A stretch of 64,000 bases of DNA from Spongiibacter nanhainus (GCF_016132545.1 NZ_CP066167.1:434001-498000), one strand, 5' to 3'; positions 17,989 through 27,623 are shown, counted from the stretch's first letter. Made by a program: numbers and translations. Notes: generated from the letters alone by a model not told the origin.

Positions 17989-19161
17989 ATGACGCTCAGT
18001 TTTGATTCAGCCCGATTGACCAACCCCAATCTGACGCCTGACCACGAGGCGTGGCGCGAACAGATGCGACGCTTTGTCGATCGCGAAATCATGCCCTTTG
18101 CAGCGGGTTGGGATGAAGCAGGAGGGTTGCCCGATAAACTTTGGCGCAAAGCGTCGGAGGTGGGAATGCTCGGCTTGGGCTACCCCGAGAAATATGGCGG
18201 GCTAACGGATGGCATTGATATCTGGCATCACAATATTCTTAACGAGGAGTTGGCTCGTCCTGGTGTCGGTGGCTTGGCAGCAACCCTGATGGTTCAAAGT
18301 ATTGGTTTACCACCGGTGGTTAATTTTGCCAGCGATGCCGTGCGCCAATCGGTGGTGCCTCAGATACTCGATGGCAGTAAATGCATCGCCTTGGGTATTA
18401 CGGAGCCCGGTGGTGGTTCGGATGTCGCCAATATCACAACCACTGCCCGGCGAGAAGGCGACGAGTGGGTGATCAATGGCTCTAAGACCTTCATTACTGG
18501 CGGCATGCGAGCGAACTGGTTGTCCGCCGCGGTGCGAACGGGTAGTGCAGGCGCGGATGGCGTTTCTATGGTCCTGATTCCCATGGATGCAGAAGGCGTG
18601 ACACGCACAGCCCTCGACCGCAAGCAGGGGTGGTGGTGTTCGGATACCGCCACAATCTATTTCGATAATGTACGGGTGCCGGTTGGCAATCTGATCGGTG
18701 CAGAAAATCAGGGCTTTCAGGTCATCATGTACAATTTTAACAGTGAGCGGATGATGCTGGCGGTAGGCATGGAGGCCTCGGCGCGGGTGTGTTTGGAAGA
18801 AGCCGTTGCGTGGGCCGGGCAGCGGCGCACGTTCGGCAAGCGACTGGCCGACCATCAGGTAATCCGGCATAAGATTGTAGATATGAAACAGCGTATTAAC
18901 GCTTGTCAGGCTTACATCAATCATTGCTCGCGAGAAATTCAGGCTGGCAACCCAAACCCGGGCGATATTGCTTTGCTGAAAATACAGTGCAGTCAAACCA
19001 TGGAGTTCTGCGCACGCGAAGCGATGCAAATATTGGGTGGAATTGGCTATATGCGCGACAACCGGGTTGAGCGTATTTATCGGGAAGTGCGGGTCAATGC
19101 CATAGGTGGTGGATCTGAAGAAATCATGCGTGACCTCGCGTCTCGTCAGTACAGGGTTTAA
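17989..19161 (+). CDS. atuD: acyl-CoA dehydrogenase, AtuD-like (citronellyl-CoA dehydrogenase)
   Basis: A 390-residue FAD-dependent dehydrogenase. ITEPGGGSD (about 138-145) is the FAD-binding signature and GGIGYMRDNRVERIYREVR lies near the C-terminus. The usual catalytic Glu of the YEGT motif is absent (the segment reads AIGGGSEEI). A Glu in NSERMM (about 253) sits where isovaleryl- and long-chain acyl-CoA dehydrogenases keep their base. GGGAG precedes the ATG at 17989. In the Atu pathway it would introduce the double bond that makes geranyl-CoA from citronellyl-CoA. The gene symbol comes from operon context. Confidence 0.75.
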   Translation: MTLSFDSARLTNPNLTPDHEAWREQMRRFVDREIMPFAAGWDEAGGLPDKLWRKASEVGMLGLGYPEKYGGLTDGIDIWHHNILNEELARPGVGGLAATLMVQSIGLPPVVNFASDAVRQSVVPQILDGSKCIALGITEPGGGSDVANITTTARREGDEWVINGSKTFITGGMRANWLSAAVRTGSAGADGVSMVLIPMDAEGVTRTALDRKQGWWCSDTATIYFDNVRVPVGNLIGAENQGFQVIMYNFNSERMMLAVGMEASARVCLEEAVAWAGQRRTFGKRLADHQVIRHKIVDMKQRINACQAYINHCSREIQAGNPNPGDIALLKIQCSQTMEFCAREAMQILGGIGYMRDNRVERIYREVRVNAIGGGSEEIMRDLASRQYRV

Positions 19162-19165
19162 CGGA

Positions 19166-19807
19166 ATGTCGATCAAACTGTGGCACTGTCATAACGCGCG
19201 GTCACTGCGCGCATTGTGGTCGCTGGAAGAGATGTCCATTCCCTATGAGCTGGTTGTATTGCCTTTTCCTCCCAGAGTATTCCAACGCAATTTTCTGGAA
19301 GTAAATGAGCTGGGCACCGTGCCTTATTTCGTAGACGGTGATATACACATGACTGAATCGTCTGCCATCCCTGTTTTTTTGGCGGAACGCTACAGCAAGC
19401 CGGAGTTTACACTGGAAGCTAGCCACCCTGAATACGGTGATTACCTGAACTGGCTTTTTCACAGCGACGCAACACTCACATTTCCCCAGACTGTCTACAT
19501 CCGCTACCAGTTGCAGGAGTCGCCAGAGCGAGGCCTGCAAGCGGCAGCAACCGACTATGCCAGGTGGTTTCACGCACGCTTGCGCAAGCTCAATGGACAC
19601 TTGGCCGATGGGCGCGAATTTCTGGCGGCGGGTCGGTTTACCGTTGCAGATATTGCTATCGCCTACGCACTTCATTTGGGGGAGGTATTGAAAATCGATG
19701 AGCCCTACACCCCTCCGGTACGGAAATACCTGAACCGTATGCGGGATCGTCCAGCTTTCCAAAAGGTGGTCGTCATTGGTGAAGAACACAGCGCTTTCAA
19801 TACCTAA
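19166..19807 (+). CDS. glutathione S-transferase family protein
   Basis: A 213-residue protein. It has an N-terminal thioredoxin-fold half (HCHNARSLRALWSLEEM, then ELGTVPYF and the TESSAI glutathione-binding turn) and a C-terminal all-helical half with the FTVADIAIAYAL N-capping segment. It begins 4 nt after the AtuD-like stop and is clearly part of the operon. A GST is not part of the classical atu cluster of Pseudomonas. It could detoxify reactive epoxide or enoyl intermediates, by analogy with isoprene degradation, but this is inference. Confidence 0.85.
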   Translation: MSIKLWHCHNARSLRALWSLEEMSIPYELVVLPFPPRVFQRNFLEVNELGTVPYFVDGDIHMTESSAIPVFLAERYSKPEFTLEASHPEYGDYLNWLFHSDATLTFPQTVYIRYQLQESPERGLQAAATDYARWFHARLRKLNGHLADGREFLAAGRFTVADIAIAYALHLGEVLKIDEPYTPPVRKYLNRMRDRPAFQKVVVIGEEHSAFNT

Positions 19808-19924
19808 TTGGGCGTGACCAACTTTCCGGTCGAAAACTGGTGTCGAGATTTTTCATTGGAAACACCGCCTCGGGTAAACCAATCAACCAATAACCTTAAC
19901 TATCAGCATTCAAGGGAGCTGCTT

Positions 19925-21538
19925 ATGGGCGTAATTAACTCACTAGTGGACACTCAGTCTGACTCCTACCGGGAAAATTGCCGGGTGATGATCGAGGCAG
20001 TTGACGAGTTTCGGGGAATAGAGCGTCGCGTTATGGAAGCTGCCGAAGCCAAAGCTCCCCGTTATATCGAGAAAGGTTTGCTGCCACCGCGAGAGCGTTT
20101 GAACCTGCTTCTGGATGCAGGAGCGCCGTTTCTGGAGCTCTCCACGCTGTGCGGCTATTTGCAGGAGGATGACAAGGACGGATCAAGTGCCGGTGGCAGC
20201 TGCATCGCGGGAATTGGCTACGTTGAAGGCGTTCGCTGTCTGGTAATGGTCGACGACTATCTCACCAAAGGGGGTAGTATCTCGCCCTTAGGCGGAGAAA
20301 AGCGCCGAAGAATGATGAGCATTGCCGAAGAAAATAAACTGCCCTTGGTCGCGCTGTCGCAAAGCGGCGGCGGCAACCTGAAAATGTTGGGCCAGTTTTT
20401 CGGCTATTCCGGTGGTATGTTCGCGCAACAGTGTCGCTTGTCTGCTGCGGGTGTGCCGCAAGTAACTGTGGTACATGGCAGTGCAACGGCCGGTGGCGCG
20501 TATCAGCCGGGCTTGTCGGACTATGTAGTGATGATCCGGGATCAGTCGACAGTCTATCTGGCCGGTCCGCCGCTGTTAAAGGCCGCAACGGGCGAGATTG
20601 CCACCGATGAAGAAATTGGTGGTGCGGCCATGCATGCGGAGGTCGCCGGTACAGCAGATTTCCTGGCGGAAAGTGATGCTGACGGCATACGTATCGCACG
20701 TGAGATTGTGCAGAAACTGGGTTGGAACGACGGCTTTATACCCTCACCTCGCCGGTCCTTTGACGCCCCGGCATATCCGGCGGAAGAGCTGCTTGGTTTG
20801 GTGCCTAGTGACAACAAAACACCCTACGACGCTCGTGAAATCATAGCGCGATTGGCCGATGGATCGGACTTTCTTGACTTCAAAGCCGACTACGACATAG
20901 GAACCGTGTGTGGACGGGTTACCATCGAAGGTCGGTCCTGCGGTGTGATTGGCAATAACGCGCCCATCACAGCCAGAGGTGCTGCCAAGGCAGGGCAGTT
21001 TATCCAGCTCTGTGAACAATCAGGTACCCCCTTGCTTTTTCTGCATAACACCACCGGGTTTCTGGTGGGCACAGAGATGGAGCGATCGGGCATAATCAAA
21101 CACGGTGCCAAGCTGATTCAGGCGGTGACGAACTGTAGCGTGCCGTGTATCAGCGTGGTTGTAGGCGGCTCGTACGGCGCTGGCAACTATGCAATGTGCG
21201 GTCGTGGTATGGCGCCACGCTTCATGTTCGCGTGGCCGCGTAGTGTGGTGTCGGTAATGGGGCCGGCACAGGCCGGAAGTGTGATGCGGCAGGTCGCGAA
21301 AGCGAAAATGCAGCGCAGCGGTTCGGTCGACGAGAGCATGCTAGATGCGCTTCAACAAGACACAGTAGCGACCATGGAAGCCCAGTCTCGCGCCCTGGCC
21401 AACACTGCGCGGCTGTGGGATGACGGCTTGATTGATCCGCGTGACACTCGCGCTGTACTCGGCCTGGTACTCGATGTTTGTGATGAGGCAGACAGACGGA
21501 AGCTCAGCACCAACACCTTTGGCATCGCCCGACTGTAA
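19925..21538 (+). CDS. atuC: geranyl-CoA carboxylase beta subunit (AtuC-like)
   Basis: A 537-residue carboxyltransferase subunit of the acyl-CoA carboxylase family with two crotonase-fold halves: GGSISPLGGEKRRRMM and the GGAYQPGLSDY oxyanion segment in the first, VVGGSYGAGNYAMCGR in the second. It starts at 19925 after AAGGGAGC. With AtuF it would carboxylate the methyl branch of geranyl-CoA. The close relative methylcrotonyl-CoA carboxylase (LiuB) cannot be excluded from sequence alone, but the AtuA gene in the same operon favours the geranyl enzyme. Confidence 0.8.
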   Translation: MGVINSLVDTQSDSYRENCRVMIEAVDEFRGIERRVMEAAEAKAPRYIEKGLLPPRERLNLLLDAGAPFLELSTLCGYLQEDDKDGSSAGGSCIAGIGYVEGVRCLVMVDDYLTKGGSISPLGGEKRRRMMSIAEENKLPLVALSQSGGGNLKMLGQFFGYSGGMFAQQCRLSAAGVPQVTVVHGSATAGGAYQPGLSDYVVMIRDQSTVYLAGPPLLKAATGEIATDEEIGGAAMHAEVAGTADFLAESDADGIRIAREIVQKLGWNDGFIPSPRRSFDAPAYPAEELLGLVPSDNKTPYDAREIIARLADGSDFLDFKADYDIGTVCGRVTIEGRSCGVIGNNAPITARGAAKAGQFIQLCEQSGTPLLFLHNTTGFLVGTEMERSGIIKHGAKLIQAVTNCSVPCISVVVGGSYGAGNYAMCGRGMAPRFMFAWPRSVVSVMGPAQAGSVMRQVAKAKMQRSGSVDESMLDALQQDTVATMEAQSRALANTARLWDDGLIDPRDTRAVLGLVLDVCDEADRRKLSTNTFGIARL

Positions 21539-21547
21539 GGAGGTCAT

Positions 21548-22357
21548 ATGCAGACGCTTCCAGATTGTGAAACCTTGTTGCTGGATCTTCAGGGCTCGGT
21601 TTTGACTGTAACGCTTAATCGCCCCCACAAACGTAACTCCATGAACTACAAGCTGGTGTGCGAAATGTTGGACGTTTTTGATGCGATTGAGAAGCGGGAC
21701 GATATCAGAGCGCTGGTGTTGGAAGGTGCCGGCGGTATTTTCTGCGCCGGTGGCGATATTTCTGACATGCGTTTGGTCGAAGGTGTCGACAACGCGGATG
21801 GCCGCGGTGCCCCCTGGCACTTTAATCGCAGTTTTGGTCGATTGATCACGCGTGCTAATGCCTTGCCTCAGGTAGTTATTGTGCTACTCGAAGGGATTGT
21901 ACTTGGTGGCGGATTTGGTCTGGCCTGTGTTTCTGATGTGGCAATAGTCGACCGAAATACACAATTCGCCCTGCCCGAAACCGGTCTGGGAATCGTGCCG
22001 GCACAGATTGCCCCCTTTGTTGTGCAGCGTATAGGTCTCGCCCATGCCCGTCGACTGGCGCTGTTGGGTGAGCGCATCGATGGCCTGGAGGCGCAAGAAC
22101 TGGGTATAGCTCACTACCTTACTGAAGGCCGTGACAGCATGGATGATCGGTTAGCGAAAGTACTGGCGAAGCTTAAAAACTGTGCGCCTAAGGCTAACGC
22201 TACCACAAAAGCGCTGATGCTGAAGGTGGGTGTAGAAGAACATGAAGGGTTACTCGATAGCGCAGCCGATGCGTTTACCCGCGCACTCGAAGGTGACGAA
22301 GGGTGTGAAGGAACCAAAGCATTTAAAGATAAGCGTAAACCAACGTGGGCGCGATGA
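21548..22357 (+). CDS. atuE: enoyl-CoA hydratase, AtuE-like
   Basis: A 269-residue crotonase-superfamily protein. The oxyanion-hole segments are GAGGIFCAGGDISDM (about 58-72) and LEGIVLGGGFGLACVSD (about 114-130), followed by FALPETGLGIVP with the acidic residue at the hydratase position. TAAGGAGG lies 6 nt before its ATG. Between the carboxylase subunits it fits isohexenylglutaconyl-CoA hydratase, the step after carboxylation. A 3-methylglutaconyl-CoA hydratase (LiuC) is the alternative. Confidence 0.78.
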   Translation: MQTLPDCETLLLDLQGSVLTVTLNRPHKRNSMNYKLVCEMLDVFDAIEKRDDIRALVLEGAGGIFCAGGDISDMRLVEGVDNADGRGAPWHFNRSFGRLITRANALPQVVIVLLEGIVLGGGFGLACVSDVAIVDRNTQFALPETGLGIVPAQIAPFVVQRIGLAHARRLALLGERIDGLEAQELGIAHYLTEGRDSMDDRLAKVLAKLKNCAPKANATTKALMLKVGVEEHEGLLDSAADAFTRALEGDEGCEGTKAFKDKRKPTWAR

Positions 22358-22377
22358 CGTCTCTACAGGAGTAAACC

Positions 22378-24348
22378 ATGTCAGGCATCAACAAAATTTT
22401 GGTGGCGAATCGCGGTGAGATCGCGGTGCGGGTGATGACTACCGCCCGTCAACTTGGCTACCGTACCGTAGCAGTTTACAGCGAAGCAGACGCCAATGCC
22501 TTGCACGTTGATGTCGCCGATCAGGCTGTATGTATAGGGCCTGCTGCGGTGGGCGATTCATATCTACACATTGAAAAAATTCTGAACGCGGCCCGACTTA
22601 CAGGGGCGGATGCAATTCATCCTGGGTATGGCTTTCTATCTGAAAACGCTGCGTTTGCCCGTGCCTGCGAAGCTGAGGGCCTGACCTTTATCGGCCCGGG
22701 CGCCGAGGCTATTGAACTGATGGGTAGTAAGCGGCTGTCAAAAATCGCCATGCTTGAGGCTGGGGTACCCTGTATTCCCGGTTATCAAGGAGAAGATCAG
22801 AGCGAAGAAGCATTGACCGCGCGCGCAATTGAAATTGGCTTTCCGTTGATGGTCAAGGCTTCGGCTGGCGGAGGTGGCCGAGGTATGAGGCTGGTGTTTG
22901 GTGAGGCGGAGTTGTCGGAAAAAATTCGCAGGGCGCGCTCTGAATCCGAAAGCGCTTTTGGTAGTGGCGAACTAATTCTGGAAAAGGCAGTACTAGAACC
23001 ACGCCACATAGAAATTCAGGTGTTTGCGGATCAGTATGGCAATGTGGTGTATCTGGGCGAGCGTGACTGTTCTGTTCAGCGTCGGCATCAAAAGGTCGTT
23101 GAAGAAGCGCCGTCCCCTTTTGTCAATGAGGTTCTGCGTCAGCGGATGGGAGAAGCTGCCGTAAATGCAGCGAGAGCCTGTAACTATTACGGGGCAGGTA
23201 CAGTCGAGTTCTTGGTTGACACTGAGGGTAATTTTTATTTCATTGAAATGAATACACGGCTGCAGGTAGAGCACCCGGTGACCGAACTGATAACGGGGCA
23301 GGATCTTGTTGCGTGGCAATTGCGCGTTGCATCAGGTGAAACCCTTCCGCTAAAACAAGAGGAAATTACGCTCAAGGGGCACGCCGTAGAAGTTCGTCTC
23401 TATGCGGAAGATCCGCGCAATGCCTTTACGCCCCAGACCGGCGAGATCTTGCTTTGGGAGCCGCCTCATCGTGCCGGCTTGCGCATTGACCACGGCGTAC
23501 GTTGTGGGCAGCTGGTAAGCTCCCACTATGATCCAATGATTGCCAAGGTCATTGCCTACGGCGATGACCGTACGGACGCGATTCGTCGACTGGCATCAGG
23601 TATTCAAGATTTGGGCTTTGTGGGCGTAAACAGCAACAAACATTTTTTGCAGAATCTACTACGCCACCCAGTGTTTGCAGAAGGTGGCGCAACTACCGCA
23701 TTTATCGAACAACATTTCAACCAGGACCCCAGCTTGGATGACTCTGGACCCGGTGCAGGTTCACTGGCAAGAGCTGCCGTGCTCTTCTTTTCTACAGATC
23801 AGGCTTCACGTGGTGAACAGAATCAGTGGCCCCGGCCGTCAAGGCAGAGTTATGTTTACAGCCTGTCGTTAGGCGAAGAGGTGCACATTGTACGCTTATT
23901 CAGAAACGGCAAATCATTCAAGTGTTCCGTAGGTGAAAATTCTGTCGAGCTGGAACTGCTGAAGTTCGAAGAGAATCGTTGTTTTTTCAGTGAGAACGGG
24001 GTGCGGGAGAGTCTTCGCTATACGCGTCGCGGTGAAACTCTTGCTCTAGACGATGGCAATGGGCACTTTCTGCTGCGGGATGTCAGTCACGCACCGGCAG
24101 CCGCTCGCGGCCGCCGCGGTGGAGACATTAAAGCATCAATGGACGGCGCCATCGTGGCGGTACTCATCGCAGAAGGCGACCTTGTAGAGTCTGGTCAGAC
24201 ATTGATTTTGCTCGAAGCTATGAAGATGGAGCACACTTTGAAAGCTGGGGCGGCCGGGCGTGTTGCTGCTGTGAGCTGCTCGGTCGGTCAACAGGTCAAG
24301 ACCAATCAGCTCTTGGTCAGTATTTCTGAGGTGGAAGAAGTGTCATGA
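22378..24348 (+). CDS. atuF: acyl-CoA carboxylase alpha subunit, biotin-containing (AtuF-like)
   Basis: A 656-residue protein: a biotin carboxylase domain (ILVANRGEIAVRV at the N-terminus, the ATP-grasp loop AGGGGRGMR near 163, EMNTRLQVEHPVTE near 290), a linker, and a biotinyl domain with the EAMKMEH motif, whose Lys (about 616) carries biotin. Partner of the beta subunit in the same operon. Its last four bases overlap the AtuA start (ATGA). The length matches geranyl- and methylcrotonyl-CoA carboxylase alpha chains. Confidence 0.85.
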   Translation: MSGINKILVANRGEIAVRVMTTARQLGYRTVAVYSEADANALHVDVADQAVCIGPAAVGDSYLHIEKILNAARLTGADAIHPGYGFLSENAAFARACEAEGLTFIGPGAEAIELMGSKRLSKIAMLEAGVPCIPGYQGEDQSEEALTARAIEIGFPLMVKASAGGGGRGMRLVFGEAELSEKIRRARSESESAFGSGELILEKAVLEPRHIEIQVFADQYGNVVYLGERDCSVQRRHQKVVEEAPSPFVNEVLRQRMGEAAVNAARACNYYGAGTVEFLVDTEGNFYFIEMNTRLQVEHPVTELITGQDLVAWQLRVASGETLPLKQEEITLKGHAVEVRLYAEDPRNAFTPQTGEILLWEPPHRAGLRIDHGVRCGQLVSSHYDPMIAKVIAYGDDRTDAIRRLASGIQDLGFVGVNSNKHFLQNLLRHPVFAEGGATTAFIEQHFNQDPSLDDSGPGAGSLARAAVLFFSTDQASRGEQNQWPRPSRQSYVYSLSLGEEVHIVRLFRNGKSFKCSVGENSVELELLKFEENRCFFSENGVRESLRYTRRGETLALDDGNGHFLLRDVSHAPAAARGRRGGDIKASMDGAIVAVLIAEGDLVESGQTLILLEAMKMEHTLKAGAAGRVAAVSCSVGQQVKTNQLLVSISEVEEVS

Positions 24349-26129
24349 ATACTAACCAAAAGCTGCGGATCGGCTGTGCTTCGGCATTCTATGGCGACAG
24401 TCAGCTCGCTGCACGTCAGCTGGTTGATTATGGCGCTATTGATTATCTGGTTTTTGATTATCTAGCCGAAGTTACGATGGCGATACTCGCGAATGATAAA
24501 GCTCGCGATGAACGCCTAGGATTCGCGGTGGATTTTGTCAACGTGGCAATGAAGGACGTGCTTGCTGATTGCGCTCGAAAGGGAATCAAAGTGATTGCAA
24601 ATGCAGGCGGTATTAATGTACCTGGGTGTATTGAGGCCTTGGAAAAACTCTGTGAATCTCAATCGCTGGATCTGAAAATTGCCGGTGTATACGGCGACGA
24701 TTTGCTCGATAGAAAGTCTGAGCTGGCAGGAAAAGGCATGCCGGAACTCCAAAGCGGTGAACCTCTTCCTGAGAACCTACTTAGCATGAACGCATACCTT
24801 GGTGCGCAACCTATTGTCAAAGCGCTGGCAGCAGGGGCTGATGTAGTGGTTACAGGTAGGGTAGTAGACAGTGCCGTCGTTATAGCGCCTCTGGTTGAGG
24901 CCTTTGGCTGGGCCAATGACGACTACGAGAAACTCTCACAGGCGGCTCTGGCGGGGCATATTATCGAATGCGGTGCTCAGTGTACAGGCGGAAACTTTAC
25001 CGACTGGCAACTCGTGCCGGATTTTTCGAACATGAGCTACCCAGTCGTTGAAGTGTGTGTAGACGGCAGTTTCGAGGTACAGATTCCACCGGGCACTGGG
25101 GGCCTAGTAACGACCGCCACTGTGGGAGAACAATTGGTTTATGAAATAGGTGATCCGGCCAACTACCTCCTTCCCGATGTTGCCTGCGACTGGTCGGGTG
25201 TGGAGCTCCATACCGTAGGCCAGAATCGGGTGCGGGTTTTGGGGGCACGTGGGCGTGCCCCGGGAAATGCTTATAAGGTCTGCGCAATACACGCCGATGG
25301 CTATAAGCTGATGGGCAGCTTTTTTATGGCGGGTCCACGCAGCCGTGAAAAAGCACGCACTAGCCTTGAGGCGTGGGTAAAGCGAACACAACGCTATTTT
25401 AACATGCAGGGTTGGGCTGGCTATCGTGGAGTGAGTCTCGAGATGATCGGTTCCGAAGATACTTATGGGTCACACAGTCGTGCTCATGATACGCGCGAGG
25501 TCATAGGTAAATTCGGACTGCATCACGACAGCCGTGATGCGCTTACCTTCGCCGCCAACGAACTGGCTTATCTTGCAACCTCCGCAACGCCGGGTATGAG
25601 CGGGCTCGGTGGAGGTCGCGCACGACCGACTCCTTTAATGCGGGTTCATTCCACGTTGATCAATAAGGACGAGGTGACTGTTACCGTCCGGCTTGGGAAT
25701 AACGTAATCGAAGAGCGCTACTTTGCAGGTGACGCTGAGTCTGCTGTCTCAGAAGGACAGATGTATGAGCTATCCCCAGCGCCTACGAGTAACAACATAA
25801 TTGAAGTACCACTGGAAACGCTGGCATGGGCACGCAGCGGTGATAAAGGCGACAACGCTAATATTGGTGTGATTGCTCGCAAGCCGGAATATCTTCCCTA
25901 TTTGTACGAACAGCTTACTGCTGAAGTAGTGGCGGACTATTTTTCCCACTGTGTGCGCGGTGAGGTACAGCGCTTTGATCTTCCAGGGATTAATGGCTTT
26001 AATTTTTTTATGACCGAAGCACTTGGCGGTGGCGGGGCAGGCTCCTTGCAAATCGATCCTCAGGGCAAGGCCTTTGCCCAAATGCTGTTGAGCAAGGTGA
26101 TCATACTGCCTGAGACCATGTTGGAATAA
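24345..26129 (+). CDS. atuA: AtuA-like protein of acyclic terpene utilisation
   Basis: A 594-residue protein with the AtuA N-terminal domain (former DUF1446; RIGCASAFYGDSQLAARQLV start, IANAGGINVPGC near 85, VVVTGRVVDSAVV near 168) and the C-terminal ferredoxin-fold AtuA-like domain (LAWARSGDKGDNANIGVIAR near 490). AtuA is required for growth on citronellol and geraniol in Pseudomonas but its reaction is not established. Coupled to atuF by a 4-bp overlap. It is the strongest marker that this is an Atu rather than a leucine-degradation operon. Confidence 0.88.
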   Translation: MNTNQKLRIGCASAFYGDSQLAARQLVDYGAIDYLVFDYLAEVTMAILANDKARDERLGFAVDFVNVAMKDVLADCARKGIKVIANAGGINVPGCIEALEKLCESQSLDLKIAGVYGDDLLDRKSELAGKGMPELQSGEPLPENLLSMNAYLGAQPIVKALAAGADVVVTGRVVDSAVVIAPLVEAFGWANDDYEKLSQAALAGHIIECGAQCTGGNFTDWQLVPDFSNMSYPVVEVCVDGSFEVQIPPGTGGLVTTATVGEQLVYEIGDPANYLLPDVACDWSGVELHTVGQNRVRVLGARGRAPGNAYKVCAIHADGYKLMGSFFMAGPRSREKARTSLEAWVKRTQRYFNMQGWAGYRGVSLEMIGSEDTYGSHSRAHDTREVIGKFGLHHDSRDALTFAANELAYLATSATPGMSGLGGGRARPTPLMRVHSTLINKDEVTVTVRLGNNVIEERYFAGDAESAVSEGQMYELSPAPTSNNIIEVPLETLAWARSGDKGDNANIGVIARKPEYLPYLYEQLTAEVVADYFSHCVRGEVQRFDLPGINGFNFFMTEALGGGGAGSLQIDPQGKAFAQMLLSKVIILPETMLE

Positions 26130-26264
26130 GCGCACTACAAAATCCAGCCAGTACCAGCTCACGTGAAAGCCTCGAATGACTACCTGGGACATCGCGTGCT
26201 AGGCGAAGATTGCGACAATACTCTGATCTAACACAATTAAGAACCCCCTTTTATTGTGATGCCC

Positions 26265-27410
26265 TTAGCGGCCAACAATGCCTCGGGAAATCACTTCCTT
26301 CATAATTTCAGAAGTGCCTGCATAAATAGTTTGAATGCGGGCATCGACGTAAAAGCGGGAAATAGGGTATTCAACGGTATAACCGTAGCCGCCGAATAGT
26401 TGCAGGCATTCGTTTACCGCGCGCAGTTGCATCTCGGTGGTTGCCAGTTTAAGAATTGCTGCATCGTCCACGGTCATAGCGTCGTACTTAAATTTTTCCA
26501 TATTTTGTTCAAGCAGCGCTTTACTGAGGGCGATTTCGGTTTTAACTTCAGCCAACTTGAAGCGGGTGTTCTGGAACTGGCTGATGGTTTGACCGAAAGC
26601 TTTGCGTTCCTGTACGTAAGCCGTAGTGAGATCGAGTGCGCCTTGAGCCTGGCTTACCGCCTGGGTAGCGCAGCCAAGGCGTTCACGGGGTAGCTCCTGC
26701 ATTAGGTAAATGAAACCTTTGCCCTCCTGCCCCAGCAGAGCGTTGGCAGGTACCCGCAGATTGTCAAAAAACAACTCGGCTGTGTCGCTGGCATGTTGAC
26801 CAATTTTTTCAATGGACTTGCCTTTGGAAAAACCTGGCAGGCTGGTGTCGACCAGAAATAGGGAAATGCCTTTGGCGCCGGCCTGTGGGTCGGTCTTCGC
26901 GCAAACTATCGCAAGATCAGCAAGTATTCCGTTAGTAATAAAAACCTTGGAACCGTTAATAACGTACTCGTCGCCGTCTTTAATTGCGGTTGTACGCATG
27001 CCGGCCAGGTCGGACCCGGCGCCAGGCTCGGTCATGGCGATGCAGCTGACCACTTCGCCTGTTACCATGCGAGGCAGCCAATAGTCTTTTTGTTCTTGGG
27101 AGCCTATGTTGTTGATATACGGCGCAACGATGTTGGAGTGGATATTGTAGTTACTGCCGAGGCCGCCGTAGCCCAGACGGCCCATTTCCCACGCAATCAT
27201 TTGGTTGACCTCGAAGCTGGCACCAGCCGCGCCGTAGGATTCCTCCAGGTCAACGCACAGCATTCCGGCTTCACCCATGGTGTTCCAGAATTGCCGAGGA
27301 AGCTGGTGGTTCTTCTCCCACTCTTCGTAGTGTGGCGCGACTTCCTGCTCCAGAAAGCGCAGTACCATATCGCGAAACAGTACGATTTCTTCGTTGGTAC
27401 TTTCGGACAT
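26265..27410 (-). CDS. acyl-CoA dehydrogenase, long-chain/isovaleryl-like
   Basis: A 381-residue dehydrogenase, convergent with atuA. MTEPGAGSD (about 126-134) is the FAD signature. The C-terminal motif reads IYAGTSEIM, so the medium-chain-type catalytic Glu is missing. A Glu in LPRERL (about 243) matches the base of long-chain and isovaleryl-CoA dehydrogenases. I start at the ATG at 27410 after GAGG; the 88 in-frame codons upstream do not look like dehydrogenase. It is divergent from an AraC regulator 213 bp away. Likely beta-oxidation of long or branched acyl-CoA. Confidence 0.85.
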   Translation of the reverse strand: MSESTNEEIVLFRDMVLRFLEQEVAPHYEEWEKNHQLPRQFWNTMGEAGMLCVDLEESYGAAGASFEVNQMIAWEMGRLGYGGLGSNYNIHSNIVAPYINNIGSQEQKDYWLPRMVTGEVVSCIAMTEPGAGSDLAGMRTTAIKDGDEYVINGSKVFITNGILADLAIVCAKTDPQAGAKGISLFLVDTSLPGFSKGKSIEKIGQHASDTAELFFDNLRVPANALLGQEGKGFIYLMQELPRERLGCATQAVSQAQGALDLTTAYVQERKAFGQTISQFQNTRFKLAEVKTEIALSKALLEQNMEKFKYDAMTVDDAAILKLATTEMQLRAVNECLQLFGGYGYTVEYPISRFYVDARIQTIYAGTSEIMKEVISRGIVGR

Positions 27411-27623
27411 TGGAAACCTCGTTCGTAGGCGGATGTTGGTAGGGGCAAAATCTTGGTCGATGGGAGAGAGTCTGACAATGATAGAAGCTGACGAAAACAT
27501 ATCATTATCGGACATTTGTGCGGTGTTCAGTCTTGAGAAATTGACATAGATATGCAGTTGTGGAGAATAATTTTCTAACATAAGCGGACCTAAAGGCAGG
27601 CCGCGAAACGCGGTAGGATTGCT

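Noticed and set aside
18307-19176. 289-codon minus-strand frame
   Set aside because: Antisense to the AtuD-like acyl-CoA dehydrogenase, which has full family motifs.
17989-26129. Leucine degradation (liu) operon
   Set aside because: The carboxylase and hydratase would also fit liuBDC, but AtuA is specific to acyclic terpene use and no HMG-CoA lyase or isovaleryl-CoA liuA-type order is present. Not fully excluded.
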